This document shows positions 1 to 6,181 of a stretch of DNA of 64,000 nucleotides, piece after piece. Both the position numbers and the translations under genes were made by a program. Numbering within the stretch: position 1 is the stretch's first letter; every line of letters begins with the position of its first letter. The stretch is from Shouchella sp047238345 (GTDB taxonomy: Bacteria; Bacillota; Bacilli; Bacillales; Bacillaceae_D). Location: assembly GCF_047238345.1 (NCBI RefSeq), contig NZ_JBDFMQ010000001.1, forward strand, positions 3,658,001 through 3,722,000, given 5' to 3'. The notes below the pieces were generated by a model. It made no database searches, was not told where the DNA came from, and saw only the letters and a program-made list of their open reading frames with translations.

Positions 1-13
1 CGTAAAACGACTC

Positions 14-45
14 AAAAAAACAGACCAAACATGTATTTTGGTCTG
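14..45 (-). terminator. Rho-independent terminator of the flavin reductase gene
   Basis: A 9-bp stem (CAGACCAAA/TTTGGTCTG, 21-45) with a 7-nt loop is followed on the minus strand by seven T. It sits just past the stop codon of the minus-strand gene at 64. Confidence 0.8.
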
Positions 46-63
46 TGGTACCTATCTATTTTA

Positions 64-684
64 TTAGTCAGGACGTTTTAACGAGAACAACTCTCCTAAG
101 CCAGCGTAGTTCGGACCAGATAAACGAGCGACAGGATTCAATTGATCAGCCAGAACATAATTTTTTTCGTAGTCGTACACACGTTCATCTAAATGCATCT
201 CAATCACACGAACAATGAGTAAATCAAATGCTGTCACGCCATCGTCGTTTGCTATAGGAAGATGAGACTCTAGTGTACATTCAAATCGAATTAATGCCTC
301 TTTAATGCCTGGAACGCCAACGCTCGTACTGTCAACAAGTTCTAAATCCGTTAAATCGATTTCACTTTCATCTGCTTTTAACGTCGCAGCCGTCTGATTC
401 ATCGCTTCCACTAAAGATTCATCGACAACATGAATAACAAGTTCATTATGGGCAACAGTGTTACGAGCTGTATCTTTCATTTCGCCTTGTTTTCGACCAA
501 CAGCAATAGAAAGCAAAGGCGGATCACCTGATAACATCGTAAAAAAGCTAAACGGAGCCGCATTAACCATATTCCCTTCTGTTGATTCCGTTGTGACAAA
601 TGCAATCGGCCGCGGAACCACAGCCCCACTCAACAGCTTATATCGTTCTCTTGCTGGTAAATCCTTTAGCGTAACACTATGCAT
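64..684 (-). CDS. Flavin reductase family protein (FMN-binding split barrel)
   Basis: The protein of about 206 residues reads as a flavin reductase-like FMN-binding split-barrel protein. The N-terminal segment with VVPRPIAFVTT, then NAAPFSFFTMLSGDPPLLSI and GEMKDTARN, matches the FMN-binding pattern of this family, which supplies reduced flavin or binds FMN in the cytosol. An AAGGAG ribosome binding site lies ahead of TTG (687) and ATG (684); ATG 684 is taken here, and the proteins differ by one residue. It stands alone, divergent from the DUF421 gene, with its own terminator. The exact substrate or partner cannot be told from sequence. Confidence 0.85.
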   Translation of the reverse strand: MHSVTLKDLPARERYKLLSGAVVPRPIAFVTTESTEGNMVNAAPFSFFTMLSGDPPLLSIAVGRKQGEMKDTARNTVAHNELVIHVVDESLVEAMNQTAATLKADESEIDLTDLELVDSTSVGVPGIKEALIRFECTLESHLPIANDDGVTAFDLLIVRVIEMHLDERVYDYEKNYVLADQLNPVARLSGPNYAGLGELFSLKRPD

Positions 685-755
685 CAAAATTCATCTCCTT
701 TTTAGATAAATAAATTTTTCTCAATTCGCTCATACTTTAATGGAGGTGATGTACG

Positions 756-1400
756 TTGGACCAGTTACTCTCCATCCTAATCAGAACAGTTATTATGTTT
801 GTTGCAGTATTAATATTTTTTCGGTTAACAGGAAAAAAAGAACTCGGTGAAGTGAGTGTCCTTGATGTCATTATTACATTAATGATTGCTGAATTAGCGG
901 TTATCTTAATTGATGATCCTGATTTGCCCCTTTATCGTGGGCTAGCGCCTATTGTACTTTTAATTCTTTTACAACGAATTTTTGCTTATCTACAAGTGAA
1001 AAATCAAAAATTTAGAGATCTTGTTGACGGCGAACCTGTCATTATCATTAAGGATGGCCAATTTTTACAAAAGAATCTTGAAAAACAAAACTATAATATT
1101 GATGATATCATGTTACAGCTAAGAGATAAAAATGTTGCCGATGTCCAAGAAGTGGATTGGGCAATGCTTGAGGCATCAGGGACGTTGTCTATTTTCAAGA
1201 AAAACGACAACACTTCGTTTACCCTCCCTTTAATAATGGATGGCGTCATACAAAAGGATCACCTTCAAATTCTTAATCTTACGGAAGATTGGGTACGTCA
1301 ACAGCTTAAAGCGAAGGGTATTGTTGCCGTTGAACACGTCTTTTACTGTAGTTATTTCAACAATACGTTTTCCGTTCAAAAAAAATCGGCTTCATCTTAA
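756..1400 (+). CDS. DUF421 / YetF-family membrane protein
   Basis: A 214-residue protein with three N-terminal membrane helices (about residues 5-24, 33-52 and 60-78) and a soluble C-terminal domain containing GEPVIIIKDGQ and MLQLRDKNVADVQEVDWA, the signature of DUF421 (YetF, YrbG, YcaP). The start is TTG, fixed by a GGAGGTGA ribosome binding site 7 nt upstream. Family members sit in the cytoplasmic or spore inner membrane; some Bacillus paralogues influence spore wet-heat resistance, but no molecular activity is established. A lipid kinase gene follows 48 nt downstream on the same strand and may be co-transcribed. Confidence 0.85.
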   Translation: MDQLLSILIRTVIMFVAVLIFFRLTGKKELGEVSVLDVIITLMIAELAVILIDDPDLPLYRGLAPIVLLILLQRIFAYLQVKNQKFRDLVDGEPVIIIKDGQFLQKNLEKQNYNIDDIMLQLRDKNVADVQEVDWAMLEASGTLSIFKKNDNTSFTLPLIMDGVIQKDHLQILNLTEDWVRQQLKAKGIVAVEHVFYCSYFNNTFSVQKKSASS

Positions 1401-1448
1401 GTTATTTACACTTAGATCGGGTATACACGTTCATAGAGAGGTGAGGCA

Positions 1449-2348
1449 ATGACTATGTACAATAAAGCGTTACTTATATACAATCAAGCAGCTGGACAGG
1501 GGGATGCATCTGAGTTACTTGAAAAGATTGTCCCCAGGTTAGCTCTTTCGATTAAAGAATTTACACTTCGTCAGACGGAACAACAAGGGGATGCAGAAGA
1601 CTTGTGCTCTAGCTATGGTGGCGAAGTGGATTTGATTCTTATTATGGGTGGGGACGGTACAGTACACGAATGCGTAAACGGTCTTATGAAACAATCAGGA
1701 AGACCAACTGTTGCTGTTTTACCTACTGGTACATGTAATGATTTATCACGGGCCTTAAACGCGCCAACCCTTGATAATGCACTGGATGCCATTCTTGCTG
1801 GACATACGACTGAGCTAGATATTATTGGTCAAAACGACCGCTATTTCAGTAATTTCTCAGGAGTTGGACTCATTACAGAAGCGTCCAAAGAAATTGAGGA
1901 ATCGACAAAAGACTCATTTGGAAAACTTGGCTATATTATAAGCGCCATTCGATCGCTAAAAGAACCTACAACGTTCACGTATGAAGTTGAAACGGATACT
2001 GGCGTAAAGAAAAGTGGAGAGGCCGTTATGATTTTGGCGATGAACGGACAATATATTGGCACAGTTGGTCTTTTTGAGGATGTTATTTCTCTTGATGATG
2101 GACAACTTCACCTTTTTATTATTAAAGAAGCAGGTTTAACTCTAGTAAAAAATATGTACAACCAAGCACGGACCGACGAAGGATGGCTTGATAACCCTGA
2201 ACAATTAGAAATGTTAAATGTTCAATCATGTACAGTGAAGACGTCCCCGTCCCTTGATGTCGATAGTGATGGTGAAAAAACAGAACAAACGCCTGTGACG
2301 TATCAAATGCACAAACATGCGTTATCGTTTATTCATCATCAAGCATAG
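1449..2348 (+). CDS. YegS/DagK-type lipid kinase
   Basis: This 299-residue protein has the diacylglycerol-kinase catalytic signature: the nucleotide-binding MGGDGTVHECVNGL (about residues 65-78) and LPTGTCNDLSRAL (about 91-103), followed by the second beta domain with a typical NGQYIGTVGLF segment. The family phosphorylates diacylglycerol or related lipids with ATP at the inner face of the membrane, recycling DAG from phospholipid and teichoic acid turnover. Length is normal. A GAGAGGTGAGG ribosome binding site precedes ATG 1449; a second ATG two codons later is possible. Whether it is the housekeeping DagK or a BmrU-like paralogue cannot be decided here. Confidence 0.9.
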   Translation: MTMYNKALLIYNQAAGQGDASELLEKIVPRLALSIKEFTLRQTEQQGDAEDLCSSYGGEVDLILIMGGDGTVHECVNGLMKQSGRPTVAVLPTGTCNDLSRALNAPTLDNALDAILAGHTTELDIIGQNDRYFSNFSGVGLITEASKEIEESTKDSFGKLGYIISAIRSLKEPTTFTYEVETDTGVKKSGEAVMILAMNGQYIGTVGLFEDVISLDDGQLHLFIIKEAGLTLVKNMYNQARTDEGWLDNPEQLEMLNVQSCTVKTSPSLDVDSDGEKTEQTPVTYQMHKHALSFIHHQA

Positions 2349-2460
2349 ACACCTATTGAGACAAAGAGCATCTCGTCCATAAAGTATATTTATTTAAAGT
2401 TAACCGCTAAACAAGTGTGTCGCCCCCTTGAGTAGTGAACCCTGACGCTACAAAAACAGA

Positions 2461-2507
2461 AAGAATCTTTACGAATGAATTTACTCACTCATAAAGATTC
2501 TTTTTTA
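2461..2507 (+). terminator. Terminator between convergent lipid kinase and FrnE genes
   Basis: An 11-bp stem AAGAATCTTTA/TAAAGATTCTT (2461-2471 with 2492-2502) followed by TTTTT serves the plus-strand gene. On the minus strand a shorter T-rich tail follows, so it may also serve the minus-strand oxidoreductase. Confidence 0.75.
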
Positions 2508-2516
2508 AAGCCTTTC

Positions 2517-3200
2517 TTAACAACTTCCGTCAGAGCACGTGTCCCCTTGATTGACAACTTGAATGGTTGAACCTTCTTCTTCTTTCACTTTCTGCAATAC
2601 TTGCAGGAAGGCTTCCTTCGGCTGAGCGCCTGAAACTGCGTATTTTCGATTAAATACGAAGAAAGGAACCCCTTGAACCCCAATCTGCGCTCCTTCTGCC
2701 TGTTCTTGCTCTACAGTATCTTTATAACGATCGCTGTCTAACACCCCATTCACTTCTTCTTTAGAAAGACCAACAGATGCTGCAATCTCCACTAAGGTAT
2801 CGCGATCACCGACATAACGGCCTTGAACAAAGTGAGCATCAAGTAGTTTTTCCATAATGTCACCCATTTTGCCTTGTTCTTTAGCAAGGTGGCTCAAACG
2901 ATGAGCATCTAGTGTATTAACAACACGGACTTGATCGAGCTTGTAATGAAGACCGACTTCTTCAGCTTGAGCGGTTACTTGACTGTTCATCTCTTTTGCC
3001 TTTGCTTCAGGCATATTATATTTTTTAGCGAGAACCGACACCATTGATTCCTTTGATTCTTTTGGTGCATTCGGATCAAGCTGAAAACTTTTAAACGTTA
3101 CGTCTACATCCTCATCAAATTCCTCTAAAGCTTGTTCAAATTTCCTCTTCCCAATATAACAAAACGGACATGCAATATCCGACCAAATCTCTACGTTCAT
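2517..3200 (-). CDS. FrnE/DsbA-family thiol oxidoreductase
   Basis: The 227-residue protein begins with a thioredoxin-fold strand and the active site CPFC (C11-C14, in SDIACPFCYIGKRKFE). A helical insertion and the cis-proline segment GVQGVPFFVFN near residue 178 follow. This is the FrnE branch of DsbA-like proteins, which act in the cytosol on disulfides or in polyketide-related redox steps. There is no signal peptide, so it is not a secreted DsbA. The C-terminal tail carries two extra cysteines (CSDGSC), as in Deinococcus FrnE-type proteins, where an additional cysteine pair is involved in redox cycling. It appears monocistronic. Confidence 0.85.
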   Translation of the reverse strand: MNVEIWSDIACPFCYIGKRKFEQALEEFDEDVDVTFKSFQLDPNAPKESKESMVSVLAKKYNMPEAKAKEMNSQVTAQAEEVGLHYKLDQVRVVNTLDAHRLSHLAKEQGKMGDIMEKLLDAHFVQGRYVGDRDTLVEIAASVGLSKEEVNGVLDSDRYKDTVEQEQAEGAQIGVQGVPFFVFNRKYAVSGAQPKEAFLQVLQKVKEEEGSTIQVVNQGDTCSDGSC

Positions 3201-3316
3201 CCTTTATTCGCCCCTTTCTTCTTATACGATATACCCATCCATAAACAAGTGCAATGATTGTGCTCTCCCATAGATTTCCTAACTTTTATAAAAAAACTTT
3301 AAAAAAAGTGATCCAA

Positions 3317-3345
3317 ATGACATCCTCCTTCGTTATCTCTATAAG
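3317..3345 (+). promoter_or_regulatory. SigA-type promoter of the six-peptide array
   Basis: The -35 ATGACA (3317-3322) and -10 TATAAG (3340-3345) are separated by 17 nt, each one base off consensus. Transcription would start near 3352, leaving a leader of about 30 nt that carries AAAGGAGGG ahead of the first ATG. No other gene lies between this promoter and the array. Confidence 0.7.
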
Positions 3346-3380
3346 TAAGAAAAAACGAACGAAAAAAAGGAGGGAATCTC

Positions 3381-3446
3381 ATGTTTACTGACATTCTTGT
3401 TCAAGCTTTTGAATCTGTTTCTAGCATCATCGGCACTCTTGGTTAA
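3381..3446 (+). CDS. Short amphipathic peptide, copy 1 of 6
   Basis: A 21-codon ORF starting MFTDILVQAF and ending SIIGTLG. It has no leader, no Cys and no Lys, Arg or His; D4 and E11 are the only charged side chains. On a helical wheel F2, L6, A9, F10, V13, I16, I17 and L20 form a hydrophobic face, while T3, D4, Q8, E11, S12, S15 and T19 are mainly opposite. The ribosome binding site AAAGGAGGG is specific to this first copy. Size and amphipathicity recall phenol-soluble modulins and leaderless bacteriocins, but I know no family assignment. It is too short for routine gene calling. Confidence 0.8.
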   Translation: MFTDILVQAFESVSSIIGTLG

Positions 3447-3488
3447 TTCCTTTAATCTCTAACAACTTTTTTTCAGGAGGTGGCTTTC

Positions 3489-3554
3489 ATGTTCACTGAT
3501 ATTCTTGTTCAAGCTTTTGAATCTGTTTCTAGCATCATCGGCACTCTTGGTTAA
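3489..3554 (+). CDS. Short amphipathic peptide, copy 2 of 6
   Basis: It encodes the same 21-residue peptide as copy 1, with two silent differences near the start (TTC for F2, GAT for D4). An AGGAGG ribosome binding site lies 8 nt before the ATG, within the linker shared by copies 2-5. Its linker (3447-3488) is 42 nt, one T longer than the later ones. Confidence 0.8.
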   Translation: MFTDILVQAFESVSSIIGTLG

Positions 3555-3595
3555 TTCCTTTTATCTCTAACAACTTTTTTCAGGAGGTGGCTTTC

Positions 3596-3661
3596 ATGTT
3601 CACTGACATTCTTGTTCAAGCTTTTGAATCTGTTTCTAGCATCATCGGCACTCTTGGTTAA
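3596..3661 (+). CDS. Short amphipathic peptide, copy 3 of 6
   Basis: The product is identical to copies 1 and 2. The AGGAGG site is 8 nt upstream of ATG 3596, and the 41-nt linker differs from linker 1 by one T-tract length change and one substitution (TTTTAT for TTTAAT). Confidence 0.8.
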   Translation: MFTDILVQAFESVSSIIGTLG

Positions 3662-3702
3662 TTTCTTTTATCTCTAACAACTTTTTTCAGGAGGTGGCTT
3701 TC

Positions 3703-3768
3703 ATGTTTACTGACATTCTTGTTCAAGCTTTTGAATCTGTTTCTAGCATCATCGGCACTCTTGGTTAA
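3703..3768 (+). CDS. Short amphipathic peptide, copy 4 of 6
   Basis: The product is identical to copies 1-3; the coding DNA equals copy 1 (TTT for F2, GAC for D4). The preceding linker starts TTTCTTTT rather than TTCCTTTT. An AGGAGG site lies 8 nt upstream. Confidence 0.8.
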   Translation: MFTDILVQAFESVSSIIGTLG

Positions 3769-3809
3769 TTTCTTTTATCTCTAACAACTTTTTTCAGGAG
3801 GTGGCTTTC

Positions 3810-3875
3810 ATGTTCACTGACATTCTTGTTCAAGCTTTTGAATCTGTTTCTAGCATCATCGGCACTCTTGGTTAA
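3810..3875 (+). CDS. Short amphipathic peptide, copy 5 of 6
   Basis: The product is identical to copies 1-4, with coding DNA equal to copy 3. The same AGGAGGTGGCTTTC site precedes the ATG. This is the last of the homogenised copies. Confidence 0.8.
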   Translation: MFTDILVQAFESVSSIIGTLG

Positions 3876-3916
3876 TTCCTTTTATCTCTAACAACTTTTT
3901 TCAGGAGGTGGATCAA

Positions 3917-3982
3917 ATGCTCACAGATGTACTTACACAATTATTTGAATCAGTTTCTAGTATTGTGGGAACTCTTGGTTAA
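3917..3982 (+). CDS. Short amphipathic peptide, diverged copy 6 of 6
   Basis: The 21-residue product starts MLTDVLTQLF and ends SIVGTLG. Against copies 1-5 it has five replacements (F2L, I5V, V7T, A9L, I17V); four keep a hydrophobic residue, and V7T falls on the more polar side of the helix. Both acidic residues, Q8, F10 and the SVSSI core are kept. At least six further codons differ silently (T3, D4, S12, S15, I16, G18). That pattern argues for selection on the peptide. The site is AGGAGGTGGATCAA, with the same 8-nt spacing as copies 2-5. Confidence 0.8.
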   Translation: MLTDVLTQLFESVSSIVGTLG

Positions 3983-3992
3983 TAGATATGGA

Positions 3993-4029
3993 CGAGCAGT
4001 GATTCTCATCGCTGCTCGCTTTTTTTATT
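3993..4029 (+). terminator. Terminator closing the peptide array
   Basis: An 11-bp stem (CGAGCAGTGAT/ATCGCTGCTCG, one G-U pair, 3993-4018) with a TCTC loop is followed by a seven-T run. It separates the array from the downstream SDR gene. Confidence 0.9.
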
Positions 4030-4110
4030 GTTCCGTTTGTTTCAGCCGATATACATATGCAAAAAAACAACCATAACCTAGCCCCGCTTTCCACCCACAA
4101 CATTTAACCT

Positions 4111-4139
4111 TTGGCAGATTCCCATAAGACTAGTATAGT
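4111..4139 (+). promoter_or_regulatory. SigA-type promoter of the SDR-ribD operon
   Basis: TTGGCA (4111-4116) and TATAGT (4134-4139) are spaced by 17 nt, each one base off consensus. The ATG of the SDR gene follows 36 nt after the -10. Confidence 0.65.
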
Positions 4140-4174
4140 ATGAAGACAATGATGGCTTAGAAGGAGCTAACTAC

Positions 4175-5044
4175 ATGAATCAGACGGTGGTTATAACAGG
4201 TGCAACGAGTGGAATAGGTTTTGAAACAGCTAAAATGTTACTGAACCTTCAATTTAAAGTCATTATCGCAAGCCGCAATCAGAAAAAGGGTCAGGCTGTC
4301 GTGCAGCAACTTCAACCTTACGGCGATGTGTCGTTTTATTATGTAGATCTTGCTGACCTGTCATCAATTCGAGCTTTTGCAGAAACGCTTCAAGAGCATG
4401 TTCAATCATTAGATTTGTTAATTAATAATGCTGGTGTTATGATACCCCCTTACCAAAAGACTGCAGACGGCTTTGAAATGCAGTTTGGGATCAACCACAT
4501 CGGTCATTTTGCGCTAACAGGTCTCCTGCTCCCTCTTTTAAACGCGTCAGAGAAAGCACGAATTGTTACAGTAACGAGTATAGCCGCTATAAAAGGATCA
4601 ATTGATTTTCAAAACTATAACGGAGAGCTTCGCTATCGACCGATGAATTTCTATCGACAAAGCAAATATGCGAACTTTTTATTTTCTTGCGAATTAAATC
4701 GCAGGCTAGCACAAACAAAAGCCTCCACGATAAGCATTGCTTGTCATCCAGGTCTTTCTTATTCAAATTTGCTTTCAAGAGGTTCTGGTGAGGAGGCACA
4801 CTGGCTCATTCGCGCCTTTCTGCCACACGTCATTCAATCCGCTGAACATGGTGCAGCATCAACGATTTATGCTGCAACGAACAACGATCTTCAGGGTGGA
4901 GAATGGATCGGGCCAGACGGCTTTCGAGAATGGTCTGGTGCACCTCGCGTTCATCAAACAGGCAAAAAACTTGATCGAACATCTGAAGCAAAAAGACTAT
5001 GGACGCTTTCGGAATCATTATCAGGGATTCAGTTTTTATCTTAA
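4175..5044 (+). CDS. Short-chain dehydrogenase/reductase
   Basis: A 289-residue classical SDR related to the retinol dehydrogenase/WWOX-like group. The dinucleotide-binding TGATSGIG is at residues 8-15, LLINNAGV near 86-93, and the catalytic tetrad includes S in VTVTSIAA and YRQSK near residue 160. It should catalyse NAD(P)-dependent oxidoreduction of an unidentified alcohol or carbonyl in the cytosol. ATG 4175 has a well-spaced AAGGAG. Its stop codon (5042-5044) overlaps the ribosome binding site of ribD, so the two are translated from one message. No substrate can be assigned. Confidence 0.88.
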   Translation: MNQTVVITGATSGIGFETAKMLLNLQFKVIIASRNQKKGQAVVQQLQPYGDVSFYYVDLADLSSIRAFAETLQEHVQSLDLLINNAGVMIPPYQKTADGFEMQFGINHIGHFALTGLLLPLLNASEKARIVTVTSIAAIKGSIDFQNYNGELRYRPMNFYRQSKYANFLFSCELNRRLAQTKASTISIACHPGLSYSNLLSRGSGEEAHWLIRAFLPHVIQSAEHGAASTIYAATNNDLQGGEWIGPDGFREWSGAPRVHQTGKKLDRTSEAKRLWTLSESLSGIQFLS

Positions 5045-5056
5045 GGAGTGTATGTG

Positions 5057-6166
5057 ATGTCTGACAACATTTATATGAAGCTCGCACTTGAAAATGCAAA
5101 AGCCATGATTGGTCAAACAGGAGCAAATCCGGTTGTTGGCTGCGTAATCGTTCGTGATGGAAGGGTTGTTGGAATTGGCTCTCATTTAAAAGAAGGCGAG
5201 CCTCACGCGGAAATTCACGCATTGCGAATGGCAGGTACCCTCGCTAAAAACGCTACAGCCTATGTCACATTAGAGCCTTGTTCACATACGGGCAAAACAG
5301 GTCCATGTGCAAATGCACTCGTTGAAGCGGGCGTTCGAAAAGTAATCATTGCCTCGCTTGATCCTAACCCAAAGGTTGCAGGGAACGGCGTCAAGCGATT
5401 GAAGGATGCTGGAATAGAAATTGAAACAGGTCTCTATGGCGAAGAAGCATTTAAACTAAATGAAGTGTTTAACTATGCGATTGTGAACCGGCGCCCATTC
5501 GTTACGTTAAAAGCTGCCATGTCTTTAGATGGTAAAATTGCCACCAAAACCACCCATAGCAAATGGATCACATCTTCTGCCGCACGTAAAGACGTACATC
5601 AGCTGCGAAGCGAACATCAAGGAATTGTAGTCGGGATTGAAACGGTCCTGAAAGATAACCCTTCACTCACTGCACGTATTCCAAATGGACGAAACCCAGT
5701 AAGAGTGATTGTCGACTCCCAGCTACGTATTCCCCTAGATTGTAAAGTCGTCACTGACAATGCAGCACCAACGTATCTCTTCACATCAGCCGCCCCAGAA
5801 CATAAAGAAAAAGAAGACCAGTTAAAAGACCTGGGAATTGACGTTATTTATACGTCTGGTCAGCAGCATGTTAATCTAGACGACATGATGTCATCCCTGT
5901 TTTCACGAGGAATACATTCCCTGTTATTAGAAGCTGGTGGTACACTCAACGCCGCTTTTATCGAGCAACAACTTGTACAGAAATACTTAATTTATGTGGC
6001 ACCGAAGCTAATTGGCGGAAAGAGTGCACGAAGTTTCTTTGAAGGCGAAGGAATAGAAACGATGGATTCTGCCATTGCGCTCACGTTCGCGGAAAGTAGC
6101 GTGATCGGACCCGATCTAAAGATCACCGCCTATCCCGATTACAAGACAAGAAACCCGCGTGATTAA
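5057..6166 (+). CDS. ribD: Bifunctional riboflavin biosynthesis deaminase/reductase RibD
   Basis: It has an N-terminal cytidine-deaminase-like domain with the zinc ligands in EPHAEIHAL and LEPCSHTGKTGPC, then a RibD_C reductase domain (from about residue 146) containing MSLDGKIAT and LLLEAGGTLNAAFIE. It converts the pyrimidine product of GTP cyclohydrolase II to the ribitylamino-uracil phosphate. AAGGAG at 5043-5048 selects ATG 5057 (369 residues) over the upstream GTG at 5048. Unusually it is not followed by ribE, ribAB and ribH, and no FMN riboswitch is visible; it shares an SDR promoter instead. It may be a second ribD copy or a split pathway. Confidence 0.92.
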   Translation: MSDNIYMKLALENAKAMIGQTGANPVVGCVIVRDGRVVGIGSHLKEGEPHAEIHALRMAGTLAKNATAYVTLEPCSHTGKTGPCANALVEAGVRKVIIASLDPNPKVAGNGVKRLKDAGIEIETGLYGEEAFKLNEVFNYAIVNRRPFVTLKAAMSLDGKIATKTTHSKWITSSAARKDVHQLRSEHQGIVVGIETVLKDNPSLTARIPNGRNPVRVIVDSQLRIPLDCKVVTDNAAPTYLFTSAAPEHKEKEDQLKDLGIDVIYTSGQQHVNLDDMMSSLFSRGIHSLLLEAGGTLNAAFIEQQLVQKYLIYVAPKLIGGKSARSFFEGEGIETMDSAIALTFAESSVIGPDLKITAYPDYKTRNPRD

Positions 6167-6181
6167 ATGGTCACACGGGTT
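6152..6181. terminator. Hairpin spanning the convergent ribD and permease stop codons
   Basis: The arms AACCCGCGTGA (6152-6162) and TCACACGGGTT (6171-6181) pair with one mismatch. Both stop codons (6163-6165 minus, 6164-6166 plus) lie in the loop. Neither side has a strong T-run, so it is a weak or bidirectional terminator. Confidence 0.5.

Larger units (their letters stand above)
3381..3982 (+). repeat. Tandem array of six peptide genes, 107-bp period
   Basis: ATGs fall at 3381, 3489, 3596, 3703, 3810 and 3917, giving steps of 108, 107, 107, 107 and 107 nt. Each unit is a 66-nt ORF plus a 41-42 nt linker ending in AGGAGGTGG. Units 1-5 are nearly identical in both coding and linker DNA, pointing to recent tandem duplication or gene conversion; unit 6 has diverged. 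One promoter lies upstream and one terminator downstream, so the array is a single polycistronic unit. Confidence 0.9.

Noticed and set aside
3381..3446. Type I toxin or holin-like peptide
   Set aside because: Such toxins usually have a fully hydrophobic membrane helix with basic ends; this peptide is anionic, amphipathic and has no basic residue, and no antisense RNA promoter was evident.
3381..3982. CRISPR or non-coding tandem repeat
   Set aside because: The 107-bp units have no short repeat/variable spacer pattern; each contains a full ORF with a strong ribosome binding site, so it is a coding array.
5041..5060. FMN riboswitch before ribD
   Set aside because: The SDR stop overlaps the ribD ribosome binding site, leaving no leader; none is seen before the SDR gene either.
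4737..5222. Alternative-frame ORFs across the SDR-ribD junction
   Set aside because: They are shadows of two clear genes, with no recognisable product.
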